Shown: piece by piece, positions 20,342 to 29,730 of the stretch
Numbering within the stretch: the stretch's first letter is position 1
Layout: each line of letters starts with the position of its first letter
From: Ichthyophis bannanicus
Taxonomy: Eukaryota > Chordata > Amphibia > Gymnophiona > Ichthyophiidae
NCBI GenBank assembly: GCA_033557465.1
Contig: CM066036.1
Span: 584,681,574-584,745,573 of the forward strand
Direction: 5' to 3'
Length of the DNA stretch: 64,000 bases
Translations under genes and position numbers: made by a program
The notes under the pieces: generated by a model
Seen by the model: the letters and a program-made list of their open reading frames with translations, nothing else
What the model was told of the DNA's origin: nothing
Database searches by the model: none

Positions 20342-21657
20342 TTATACTGGGGTCGGGTTACGACCATATATAGTAGGCCGAGGATGCCATAAGGCCATAA
20401 TCTTAGTTGCGGTTTTCCGCTCTACGGTGTTTTCAATAATACTGTTTACAGAACGCATACAACATGGAATTATACATGGTAATAGTAAAAACACAGCAAT
20501 TATTATTAGTATGAGCATAAGGAAAGTAGTAAGTCCTCCTAAACCTGAGAAAATAGAGGCGAACCAATTAGGGATCTTAAGACCATGCCAAGTCTGTACT
20601 GGCACGTAAGCTTGTTTTCGCATATTTTCAGCAATCTCTTCAACTACTTGATCTTTATCATCTATCTTCAAACAACAATTGGTTAAATTCAGTTTACCAC
20701 ATACTCCTCCTTCAGCTGCCAACAAATAATCTAGTGCTAAGCAATTCTGATATATGGCAGTGCGCATTTGTGTGCTCTGTCTAGCTAAAAGTGTGAGTGC
20801 TTGGCTAGTCTCATTAGTTATTAATTCAACTACTGCTTGTAAGCGGATAATACGATTAATCATATATACAGGGGTCCGATAGCCCCACATACTATCATCA
20901 TTCCATGTGGCCGGTCCATAATAGGCAATGATTCGCTCAGGTGGCCAATCATCACCCTCCCATTTCTCCCATTTGCCTATCTGTAAAGCTGCTCTCTTTT
21001 GTCTCTTAGTGTATACTGGGTACCCTAATTGCTCTCCATGTTCTGTGGGTAACAAAAAGAAAGAAGGTCTAATGGTCCCCAAAACACATGCCCCTCCCCA
21101 GTGTATAGGGAGTCTGGCATATGCTCGAGTTCCACAAATCCAATACAAGCCCGGTGGGGCTTGCCAGGCATGGGGCTGGGCAAGATTTGTCCATAGATCA
21201 GCAAGTTCAGGAAATTTTGCTAATGGATTGGTGGGTTCAGATTCATTAACTCCTAACCACCAAGACGTCTGTTTCGTAGTATCATTATAGAACTTTTGGC
21301 TGAGGCAGACCAGCTGTCCCACCTGCAGAGTGAACTGAGGTCCAGTTCGGGCATAACATAGACGTCCAACTATTGAGTGTGCTAAGACCCATTCGCTTGT
21401 AGTCTTATGTAATTCAGTATGATTGTAAGTCATAGAATAATTCAATTCTTTTGCTTCCCATGGCCACTGATCACCCATCTTAGTTCCACCACAAAAGTAG
21501 CAATCTGAAATGTGTAAGCTGGAGACTACTGCTCCCGCTAATTCTAGAAACAAATTCTGGGAAGGGTGAGGGATATCGAATTTGTTTATATGCATAGTCT
21601 CCTGGATCCATGGGGGTTTGTGTCCTGACCTGCTCACAGCGTCCCACAGGGGATAAT
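20342..21657 (-). pseudogene. Gammaretrovirus-type env, 5' truncated but otherwise open
   Basis: Env mediates receptor binding and membrane fusion. This frame is open for about 438 codons from an in-frame TAA at 21658-21660 to the stop at 20342, but has no signal peptide and lacks the N-terminal part of the surface subunit. Visible are a CxxC motif (CYFC) in the surface subunit, a furin-type site (KRQKRAA) near the middle, an immunosuppressive-like stretch around QNCLALDYLLA, a following CGKLNLTNCC cysteine motif, and a hydrophobic anchor (FLMLILIIIAVFLLL) before a short tail. The cysteine motif has seven residues between C and CC, against six in canonical gammaretroviral env. The 5' truncation argues against function, although the rest is free of stops. 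Confidence 0.85.
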
Positions 21658-21660
21658 TTT

Positions 21661-22327
21661 ATAAAGTCATCAACATGCGTATGTGGTCACATATGTACAT
21701 TAATGTAATGTTATGTTATTCTTTATTTGATATACCGCATATCTACAGCTACTTATGTGGTATACAACAACAAGATAAATAACAAAAAGAAAGGAACACC
21801 ATAATCAAAACAGAAAAGGTATACTGTCTTCTTATAAAATACTAACTGGCAAAATATGTGCGTTGACATAAAAGCATGTCCCGTGCCAGCAGGTATAGCC
21901 AGGGGCAGGGTCTGAGCACAGCATGGGTGGAATTATCAAGTAAGCACACTGATTATAAGATTCCTCTTTTTAAAAGTGTACTTGCACTTTACGTGCATTG
22001 ATTAATACCTGCGTTTAAGGCGTATTCCTGCCACTTACGCTAGTATTTTATAAAGAGGCATAAAATAGGCATAAAGTGTCTGCTGATATCCTAAGCAACC
22101 AGTTATAAAACTACCCCTTGTAGTGCTGCTGAAAATTCAGAGATAATGTGTTTATACATTGAGAAGCTGCTGAAAAACATATAAACCCATCTGAATATCC
22201 ACCCCTTTAATTCCTTATGAAGGTCTTCTGCTCTGACCCACATTTAAGTGATTTGTGGGTGTAAATCACTAACTTAAAGATTGCATGGTCTAAAATTATA
22301 ATCCTCTAAATGAAAAAAGGTACTTAC
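21661..22327. other. BOLL intron sequence, no gene seen
   Basis: AT-rich sequence downstream of the BOLL exon. At about 21715-21790 a stretch resembling the 3' tail of L2-type LINE/SINE repeats (TTATTTGATATACCGC) is visible. The rest shows no coding signal that I can support. Confidence 0.4.
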
Positions 22328-22455
22328 AGGCCAAGGTTGTGGAACAGAATTAACTTCAGGAGTATGAAAGTAAGCTACTCCATTGTGGTAAGTATAAGGA
22401 TAACCAGTTGAAGTTGTTAAATACATTGTCCCAGCTGCTGGCATTATACTGGAAC
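22328..22455 (-). CDS. BOLL: BOLL (boule RNA-binding protein) internal exon
   Basis: BOLL is the ancestral DAZ-family protein, a germline RNA-binding regulator of translation needed for meiosis. This 128-bp exon translates to SSIMPAAGTMYLTTSTGY, then PYTYHNGVAYFHTPEV, then NSVPQPWP, which closely matches, from memory, the segment just after the RRM in vertebrate BOLL. The acceptor is TTTATTGTAG (polypyrimidine-rich upstream) and the donor is GTAAGT at 22322-22327. The exon begins with two bases of a split codon and ends on a codon boundary, so entry is phase 1 and exit phase 0. The open frame runs a little past both splice sites by chance. No other BOLL exon was found in the window, so the flanking introns are at least 22 kb and 41 kb. 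Confidence 0.9.
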
Positions 22456-22701
22456 CTACAATAAACATGTTTGTATAAAAAATAGAACAAAGGTAACATT
22501 TAATCAAATCTAACTCAAAAAGCAGAGGTAAAGTTTTAAAACGAATGTATTGTTGTTCTGAACTGGGGTGATTTTCAAAAGGGATTTCAGCAAGTGACAT
22601 TTTGCTTATATTATTTATTTAGCTGTATTTATATCCCACTTTTCACCGGGTCAAAGCGGTCAATTGGGGGATACATTTAACACAAGGGGATATGAGACAC
22701 A
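22456..22701. other. BOLL intron with short LINE/SINE tail
   Basis: The first part holds the BOLL polypyrimidine tract and branch region. At about 22600-22690 a stretch TTATTTAGCTGTATTTATATCCC resembles the 3' tail of L2-type repeats. No coding content is seen. Confidence 0.4.
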
Positions 22702-22994
22702 TATTTATTTATTTATTTATTTATTACAATCTCTTATATACCACACTATTTATCATCATGCGCGGTTTAAATAAAACAAAGTACCATAACAACAAACTGT
22801 TTGGTTTTACAGCGAACATTACAGGGAACATGGGCAATGGAGGGTTAAGTGGCTTGCCCAAGACCACAAGGACTGCCTATAGGACTAGAAATCCCAGTCC
22901 CTCCGGCCTGAGATTGCAGTCCCCAGGTGGGACTTGAACTCCCGGCCCTCCGGCCTGAAGTACCTTGTCCTAACCACTACACCACTCCTCCCTA
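22702..22994 (-). repeat. tRNA-headed CORE-like SINE with LINE-type tail
   Basis: On the minus strand the 5' head has an A-box-like GTGGTGTAGTGGTTAGG and a B-box-like GAGTTCAAGTCCC, as in RNA polymerase III promoters of tRNA-derived SINEs. The middle has CTTGGGCAAGCCACTTAACC, close to the CORE/MIR element. The 3' end is a (AAAT)n-type repeat, like the tail of the L2-group LINE at 52684, which may supply its retrotransposition machinery. Confidence 0.65.
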
Positions 22995-23000
22995 CTACTA

Positions 23001-23565
23001 GATAATGTCCTTTACTTGAGTCCTGCTAGACCAGTCAAGACAAGTGGGTTGTATTCCATAACAGCAGATCAGTGGAGACAAAAGAATCAATGAAAAGCCC
23101 AGGTTTCAATATCACTCCTATGCCTCTATCCACCTCAGCCACCAGAGATTTCTTCAGTATCCATCCCAAAGCATATGGCAGAACATGGCAAGCCTTGCAT
23201 ATTCTCAACATGCAACAATGAGTAATCAAACAATAGAGAACTATATACAGCAAAGCATAAATTAAAGACTGACAGTAGAAGTCAGACCTGCAGAGCCAAC
23301 TACAGAAATCATAATGGACCCAAGAATACTGAAACAGAAGAAAAGAACAAACACAGTTTCAGGGGCAGGCCCTGGACTGGTCTAGGAGGACTCAAGGAAA
23401 GGACATTATCTGGTAAGAAAAATGTTACCTTCCATATCATCCTAGACCAGTCCAGACTAGTGGGACGTACCAAAGCTATGCCTCCAATTGGCGGGAAGAA
23501 GACACGGCAGCGCACAAAACCCTTAAACCAAGCGGTAATGATTGACAAAAGTGGAAAGTGATGTC
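23001..23565 (-). mobile_element. DIRS fragment DC1 (family C), 3' terminal part only
   Basis: The left end (GATAATGTCC, then CTAGACCAGTCAAGACAAGTGGG) is followed about 350 bp later by an internal complementary region at 23372-23467. Its first half reads GGACTGGTCTAGGAGGACTC and on to GGACATTATC, the reverse complement of the left end. Its second half carries CCTAGACCAGTCCAGACTAGTGGG, the complement of the other end. Terminal sequence is shared with DC2 near 38720-38920 (for example AAACCTGGGCTTTTCATTG). No recombinase frame remains. Confidence 0.65.
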
Positions 23566-23572
23566 CACGTTA

Positions 23573-24030
23573 ACATAAGATATGCCATACTGGGTCAGAC
23601 CAAGGTCCATCAAGCCCAGTATCCTGTTTCCAATATTCCAATTCTCAATATTTTTAGAGAGTATTCTGCTTGTTTGTTAGTCTATAATCCTCTGGTATTT
23701 GACCTAAGTTGTAGTATCCTGTTTCCAACTGTGGCCAATCTAGGTCGTAAGTACCTGGCAGTCTCCCCAAAAGACACAGGTTCCTCAATGCTTGTATTGG
23801 GTCAAGCAGTGATATCCTAGGTCCCTTTTAATAATGGTTTATGGACCTTTCCTCCAGGAACTTGTCCAAACCTTTTTTAAACCCAGCTAAACTAGTAGCT
23901 TTTACTACATCCTCTAGTAACAAATTCCAGAGTTTGATTACACGTTGAGTGAAAAAATATTTTCTTTTAATAGTCTTAAATAGGTTACCCTATAGTTTCA
24001 TTGCATGTCTTTTTATATTCTGACGACGTA
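23573..24030 (-). mobile_element. CR1 LINE 3' end fragment
   Basis: The plus-strand start CATACTGGGTCAGACCAAGG and later TCCAGAGTTTGATTACACGTTGAGTGAAAAAATA are the familiar antisense of the CR1 3' region in reptiles and amphibians. It is a strongly 5'-truncated copy on the minus strand, bordered by DC1 and DA4. Confidence 0.75.
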
Positions 24031-24032
24031 AA

Positions 24033-24395
24033 GAGTAGTTACTCACCTGTAACAGGTGTTCTCCAGGAGCAGCAGGAATCAGTCCTCACATATAGGTGAC
24101 GTCGGCGCCGACGGAACCCTCGTGCGGAACATTTCCCCAGCTTTCAAAGAATGCCTTTGGGAACTGCAGCGCGCATGCACGGTCCCCTTCCCGCCCAAGG
24201 GTGCCATCTTGCTCAGTCTGATGAAACAGCTAAAAGACAGCAAAAAATTAGCAAAATAAATCATATGACTGCAACTCCAAGGGGAGGAGGGAGGGTTGTG
24301 AGGACTGATTCCTGCTGCTCCTGGAGAACACCTGTTACAGGTGAGTAACTACTCTTTCTCCAGGACCAAGCAGGAAGTCAGTCCTCACATATGGG
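24033..24395. repeat. DA4 left terminal repeat plus internal complementary region
   Basis: The left repeat holds the core GTCGGCGCCGAC near 24100. The internal region at 24300-24395 joins the complement of the left end to the complement of the right end, ending TCAGTCCTCACATATGGG. Confidence 0.85.
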
Positions 24396-24533
24396 ACTCC
24401 ACAGCTTAAGGCTACCGGAGACCTCAAGCGGAAAAATGAGCTCCCTCTACCTCGTCAGTACGTAAGGAAGGAATCTTCTCTGAGAACGCCCCCGACCGGT
24501 AGCCCAACACCAGGGCCGGAGGGTAGGAGTTGC

Positions 24534-25065
24534 CTAAACCTCAAAGAGATTATGGAGGACTGCCTGTCCAAAAGCACTGTCCCTGCGGGACTCTCTCTCA
24601 AGGCAGTAATGGGCCGCAAAAGTCTGGCTTGAAGAGCAAGTAGCAGCCCGGCAGATGTCTGCCAACGGAACAGAGCGGAGATGAGCCACTGACGCAGCCT
24701 TCGCCCTGACACGATGAGCCGTGACTCGACCCTCCAACGAGAGGCCGGCTGCCCCATAAGCCCAGGCGATACAGTCAGCGACCCATATGGACAAAGTACG
24801 CTTGGAGACAGGTAGCCCCAACTTATTGGGGTCAAAAGAAATGAAGAGCTGAACAGCCCTCCGGTGCTCCAGCATACGGTCGAGGTAGAAGGATAACGCC
24901 CTCCTACAGTCCAGGGTATGCAGGAACATCTCAGCCCGGTTGGCATGCGGCCTGGGAAAGAAGGTCAGAAGAACCACCTCCTGATTGAGGTGAAAAGGGG
25001 AGACAACCTTAGGAAGAAACTTCGGGTGAGTCCGTAAGACTACCCTATTCCTGTAGAACCTAGTG
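24534..25065 (-). pseudogene. DIRS tyrosine recombinase, C-terminal half (DA4)
   Basis: This catalytic half lies downstream of the hAT insertion. The HxxR box is intact (TAHRVRAKAAS) and the Tyr lies in FAAHYCLERES, ending QAVLHNLFEV at 24534. A frame break falls near 24978-25000, after the LNQEVVLLTFFPRPH region. Together with 27243-27661 it makes one recombinase gene split by the transposon. Confidence 0.8.
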
Positions 25066-25559
25066 CAGGGGTCTCAAACTCAAATTGCTTTGAGGGCCAA
25101 ATGAGGACTTGTAAAGTAACCCGGGGGCCGCATAAGATGTGGGGCCTCATTTGCATAAGGGGCCTCATTTGCATAAATATTTGCATAATGTTACCATACA
25201 CTAACTTTTAGTAAACATGCCTCTTAATGAGTATGGATAAAGAAAGACTAAAAGATTCAGAAATAGGAAGACAATAATTAAACTGGGAACCCCAAAAGCC
25301 AAACTTGGAATGTACAACAACACTGTAGAAATAAAACTATAAATTAATTTCCTCTTGTACTAAACAAAGCGCAAACATTAATGATGCACATTTCCCAGAG
25401 CTGACATATTCCAGTTAATAAATTCAAAATAAAGAGATATTTTTCTACCTTTTGTGCATTTTTTTTCAGTTGCAATTGCTCCAGCCACTTCTAGTTTCTT
25501 CGTGTCTTCTGCTATCTCCATCGTCTGCTGTCCATTTGTCCTTTCTTCTCTATTCTAGT

Positions 25560-26736
25560 TTTTTTCCATTCTCTCTCCCTACATCTGCTTTAACATACTA
25601 ATCTTTCTCCTTTTGCTCTTTCCTCATTCCTATTTCATCCACTCAAATTTTACCCCTCCATCCTCAATCCCCACTTACTCTCCCAATACTTGGCCAATTG
25701 TAGATTTGTCTTCTCTTCCAGACAAAATATTTTCCCCTCTCCATTTCACTTTCCCAGCTCCATCCCATTCTAATCCTCCCCCAACATCAGCTCCCTTCTA
25801 GTTCCAGCCCCACCCAGCATCTGCTCCTTTCTAGTCCCTGCATCAGTCCATTTCCAGTCCTATCCTAGCCTCACCATCAGCCCATTTCCAATCCTAGCCC
25901 CCCATCAGCCCATTTCCAATCGTAGCTGCCTCCCCTCACAGCCCATTTCCATTCCAAGCCCCCCTCCCCATCAGCCATTTGCAGTTCAAGCCCCCTTCCA
26001 CTCAGCCCATTTCCAGTCCTAGCAACCCCCCAGCCCATTACCAGTCCTAGACCCCCCATAGCCCATTACCAGTCCTAACCTCCCCATAGCGCACTTCCAG
26101 TTTTACCCCCATCACCCCTTTTTCATTTTTACCCCCCCCCATAGCCCATTACCAGTCCTAGTCCCCCCCATAGCCCACTTGCAGTCGTATCCCCCATCAC
26201 CCATTTTCAGTCTTACCTCCCCTCATAGGCCATTACCAGTCCTAACCCCCCAATCAGCCCACCTCCAGTCCTAACCCCCATCACCCCATTTTCAGTCCTA
26301 GCCCCCACCATAGCCCATTACCCGTCATAACCCCCCCCCCCCCGCCAATAGCCCACTTCCAGTCCTAACCCCCATCTGCCCATTTCCAGTCCTAGCCCCC
26401 ACCATAGCCCAGTACCAGTCATAACCCCCCCTGCCAATAGCCCACTTCCAGTCCTAACCCCCATCAGCCCATTTCCAGTCCTAGCCCCCACCATAGCCCA
26501 TTACCAGTCATAACCCCCCCTGCCAATAGCCCACTTCCAGTCCTAACCCCCATCTGCCCATTTCCAGTCCTAGCCCCCACCATAGCCCATTACCAGTCAT
26601 AACCCCCCCCCTGCCAATAGCCCACATCCAGTCCTAACCCCCATCTGCCCAATTCCAGTCATACGCCCCCCCCGCCAATAGCCCACTTCCAGTCCTAACC
26701 CCCATCTGCCCATTTCCTGTCATACCCCCCCCGACA
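25560..26736. repeat. C-rich tandem array inside the hAT element
   Basis: The basic unit is about 22-23 bp (CCCATTTCCAGTCCTAGCCC with variants). From about 26290 it is organised as an 89-bp higher-order unit with starts at 26379, 26468, 26557 and 26648. The plus strand is pyrimidine-rich almost throughout. The short frames here are composition artefacts. Confidence 0.75.
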
Positions 26737-27165
26737 GAGGAAAACAAAAACACCCCAAAACCCTGACTTCTGCCATTGCCGCCGTGGCAGCGGCAGAATC
26801 AATTTTCAAATTAAAAAAAAAAAGACTTCTGCTGCTCAAGCAGCAATATCACCTGTCCTGCGGCCCCTTCCCCTGTGCCCGGAGATCCGAATCTGCTCAT
26901 CAGCGGCGTGCTTTTCAAGCCGCGAAGAGTATTCCCCTCTCGCGCGGTTTCAAGCCGCGCGAGAGGGGAATACTCTTCGCGGCTTGAAAAGCACGCCGCT
27001 GATGAGCAGATTCGGATCTCCGGGCACAGGGGAAGGGGCCGCAGGACAGGTGATATTGCTGCTTGAGCAGCAGAAGTCTTTTTTTTTTTAATTTGACAAT
27101 TGATTCTGCCGCTGCCACGGCGGCAACGGCAGAAGTCAGGGTTTTGGGGTGTTTTTGTTTTTCTC
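26737..27165. repeat. Large near-perfect palindrome (about 430 bp)
   Basis: The left arm (26737-26947) and right arm (26955-27165) are reverse complements with few differences; the loop is TTTCAAG at 26948-26954. The arms include GCGGCAGAATCAATT, GACTTCTGCTGCTCAAGC and the GC-rich stem around TATTCCCCTCTCGCGCGG. The same peptide is therefore encoded on both strands, which is an artefact of symmetry and not a gene. Confidence 0.85.
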
Positions 27166-27242
27166 TTTCGCGGGCCGCACAAAGTTGTCTCGCGGGCCGC
27201 ATGCGGCCCGCGGGCCGCGTGTTTGAGACCCCTGACCTAGTG

Positions 27243-27661
27243 TAAAGGGGACCAGACACTAGTGCCTGAAGTTCACTCACTCGCCTAGCAGAGGTAAGAG
27301 CTACCAGAAGCAAGGTTTTCCAGGAGAGAAAACAGAGAGGGCAGGTAGCCATAGGTTCAAATAGTGGACAAGTAAGCCGCTGTAAGACCACATTCAGATC
27401 CCACTCAGGGGCTGGTGGACGCAAAGGAGGCTTAAGCAGGAGGAGGCCTCTGAGAAAACGAGCCACCAAAGGGTGATTGGAAAGAGGCCTCCCGTCCACC
27501 GGCGAGTGGTGCGCTGAGAGAGCACTGAGGTGAACTCTGACAGAGTTGGACTTGAGGCCTAGATTGGAGAGGTAAAGCAAATATTGCAACACTACCGCTA
27601 CCAAGCATGAGAAGGGATTCTCGCTGTGCTGAGCACACCAGGTGGAGAATCTACGCCACTA
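27243..27661 (-). pseudogene. DIRS tyrosine recombinase, N-terminal half (DA4)
   Basis: It holds the core-binding domain (QYLLYLSNLGLKSNSVRV) and the first catalytic Arg (TSARRVSEL) before the hAT insertion. A premature TAG at 27659-27661 replaces the Lys codon of the conserved KSYAFKW motif and separates this half from the long upstream frame 27659-29584. Confidence 0.8.
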
Positions 27662-29584
27662 AAGAGCATAGGATTTCCTGGTGGATTGCCGCCTAGAGGC
27701 TAAGACTACATCTTCCACCTCTCTAGGCAGGAGTAGGGGAGCCAGGACTACCCTTTCAGCAGCCAGGCAATCAGATGAAGGGACTGGAGGTCGGGGTGCA
27801 AGAGAGACCCCTGGTCCTGAGACAGGAGATCGTGTTGAATTCCCAGAGGCAGGGGAGAGTCCACCGCCAGTTGCAACAGGAGTGGGAACCACGGCTGCCT
27901 CGGCCACCTGGGGGCTATCAGAATCATTGAGGCCCTGTCCTTGAGGACCTTGAACAGTGTTCGAGACACTAGTGGCGTGGGAGGAAACGCATATAGTAGG
28001 CCTTGGGACCACGGAATCAGAAAGGCATCCGCAGCTACTCTGAGAGGATGCGGTTGTCTGGAACAGAATCTCGGGAGTTGCCGGTTCAGAGGGCTGGCGA
28101 AGAGATCCATGGTGGGGAGGCCCCACCTGAGAAAGATCTCCTGAACCACCAATGGATTCAATCTCCATTCGTGTGGTTGCAGGATCCTGCTCAGTCTGTC
28201 CGCCAGGTAATTTTCTTGACCAGGGAGGTAGACAGCCTTGAGGAGGATTCAGTGATTGACGGCCCAAGAGCACAGCCGTTGTGCCTCCTGACAGAGAAGG
28301 AAGGAGCCTGTGCCTCCTTGTTTGTTCACGTAGAACATGGCAACTTGATTGTCCGTCTGGACCAGTACAGACTGGTGAGACGTGAGGTGGGAGAAGGCTC
28401 TCAGAGCTAGGCGTATTGCCCTTAGCTCCAGGAAGTTTATCTGCTGAGCAGCCTCCCAAGGAGTCCAGAGACCCTGAGTACATGCCCCTTGGCAATGTGC
28501 TCCCCAACCAAGAAGAGAAGCATCTGTCGTCAGCACTCGAGAATGCGGAGGGGATTGAAAATCCACTCCGAGTACCAGATTCGGAAGATGAAGCCACCAT
28601 TGTAGAGAGGAGACGAGCAGGGTGGATACTCTCACCGAGTCTGCAAGGCTGCCTGTGGCCTGATGCCACTGAGTTCGAAGGCTCCACTGAGCAGGCCGCA
28701 TGTGCAGGCGGGCATTGGGGGTTACATGAACCGTGGAAGCCATATGGCCGAGATGTCTCAGGAATTGCCTGGCGGAGACCAGGGAATTGCTGTGAAACTG
28801 CCTGGCTGCATCCATCAACCGGAGGGCCCTGTCCACTGGCAGAAAAGCCCAAGCCTGTAGAGTGTCTAGCTTTGCTCCTATGAATTCCAAGTTCTGAGAC
28901 GGGAGCAAAGTGGACTTTGCGAAGTTTATGACAAACCCCAAGTGCTGAAGCAGAGCCACAGTGCGAAGGGTGGCTTGACTGGCCTCCTGGGAAGACTGGC
29001 CCCTTATGAGCCAGTCGTCCAGGTATGGAAACACAAAAAGACCTTGAAGCCTTAGGTAGGCCGCCACCACCGCCAGGCACTTGGTGAACACCCTGGGAGC
29101 GGAGGTTAGGCCAAAGGGAAGTACTCTGTACTGGTAGTGGTTTCCCCCCACAACAAATCTGAGATATTGTCTGTGGTCTGGATGAATAAGGATGTGAGTA
29201 TAAGCATCCTTTAGATCTAAGAAGCATAGCCAATCTCCCTGCTGGAGGTAGGCCAGCAGGATTCCAAGGGTAAGCATCTTGAAATTTTCCCTCTCCAGGA
29301 ATTTGTTGAGGTTGCGCAAGTCTAGGATGGGTCTGAGGCCTCCTGTTCTTTTTGGTAACAGAAAGTACCTGGAATAAAAGCCGTGACCTCTCAGGTGGTG
29401 GGGCACCGGTTCCACAGCCTGTTCCTTTAGCACACTTGCTAACTCCTGAAGGAGTAGGTCCCTGTGCAGAGGGAGTCTTGGAGGCTCCCCTGGAAAATAG
29501 GAAGGAGGTACCTGGTGAAAATGGAGAAGATAGCCCTTTTGGACTATATGGAGCACCAAGGTATCTGATGTGACGGCTGACCAC
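27659..29584 (-). other. Long second-frame ORF overlapping RT-RNase H and leading into recombinase (DA4)
   Basis: This 641-codon frame is offset by +1 from pol and stays open over about 1.9 kb. Its last residues (LPREVEDVVLASRRQSTRKS) are the genuine start of the recombinase core-binding domain, so it is the upstream extension of the recombinase frame. The part across RT has no recognised domain and is rich in Ser, Pro and Gly. Equivalent open frames with the same offset occur in DB1 (7392-8582), DB3 (50116-51690) and DB4 (58105-59052). It could be a long N-terminal region or only a by-product of pol composition. Confidence 0.5.
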
Positions 29585-29730
29585 CTGTGGGCAAAGTGGG
29601 CCAGTCGACCTCCTGTGCTGATGTGAGCCAGCTGAGGAGAAGAGGCTATGCTTGCTGAGTCAAAAACCCCCACCCTGCTGAGCAGGGGCCGGTGTTGGTG
29701 GCTTGGGGGCCTTCTGCCTACGGGGCCCAT
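27748..29730 (-). pseudogene. DIRS pol: RT, RNase H and DAM-like methyltransferase (DA4)
   Basis: A single frame runs from 29730 to 27748 with one TGA at 28249-28251. The order is: N-terminal FAHRWSAVTSD; RT fingers FYSRYFLLPKRTGGLRPILD; motif A FLDLKDAYTHI; the PFGLTSAPRVFTK block; catalytic YLDDWLI; thumb RHLGHMASTVHV; RNase H with VLTTDASLLGWGAH, NFLELRAI and TDNQVAMFYVNKQGGT; then after the stop ADRLSR, PTMDLFASPLNRQLPRFCS and LLYAFPPTPLV of the methyltransferase-like domain, ending SLHLIAWLLKG. All RT and RNase H catalytic residues are present. It is the best pol in the window. Confidence 0.88.

Larger units (their letters stand above)
19632..21660 (-). mobile_element. Endogenous retrovirus remnant: env and 3' LTR
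   Basis: Read on the minus strand, the remnant contains most of env (to 20342), a polypurine tract (20276-20286) and one LTR (19632-20275). No gag, pol or 5' LTR is visible. The 5' edge at about 21660 falls inside env, where an in-frame stop joins unrelated sequence. It is a half-provirus in the same orientation as the BOLL exon, whose near edge is about 670 bp away. Confidence 0.88.
25066..27234. mobile_element. Non-autonomous hAT transposon with 8-bp target duplication
   Basis: The terminal inverted repeats are CAGGGGTCTCAAAC and GTTTGAGACCCCTG. The 8-bp duplication ACCTAGTG lies at 25058-25065 and 27235-27242. Both fit the hAT superfamily. No transposase frame is present, so it needs an enzyme from elsewhere. 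The interior holds a unique part (25080-25490), a pyrimidine-rich array (about 25560-26735) and a large palindrome (26737-27165). Near the right end, GC-rich GGGCCGCATGCGGCCCGCGG is itself palindromic. It interrupts the DA4 recombinase. Confidence 0.88.

Noticed and set aside
22274..22600. 108-codon frame taken as a complete small protein
   Set aside because: Only 22328-22455 matches BOLL and it is bounded by splice sites; the outer codons are intron read-through.
22960..22994. Possible tRNA gene
   Set aside because: Box-like words exist but the sequence does not fold as a full tRNA and continues into a SINE body.
25800..26736. Possible CRISPR-like array
   Set aside because: The repeats are contiguous with no unique spacers, and the setting is a vertebrate transposon; it is a minisatellite.
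26811..27604. Frame joining recombinase sequence to a 100-residue basic tail (229 codons)
   Set aside because: The tail is hAT palindrome sequence read through by chance after the insertion; the same peptide appears on the other strand because of the symmetry.
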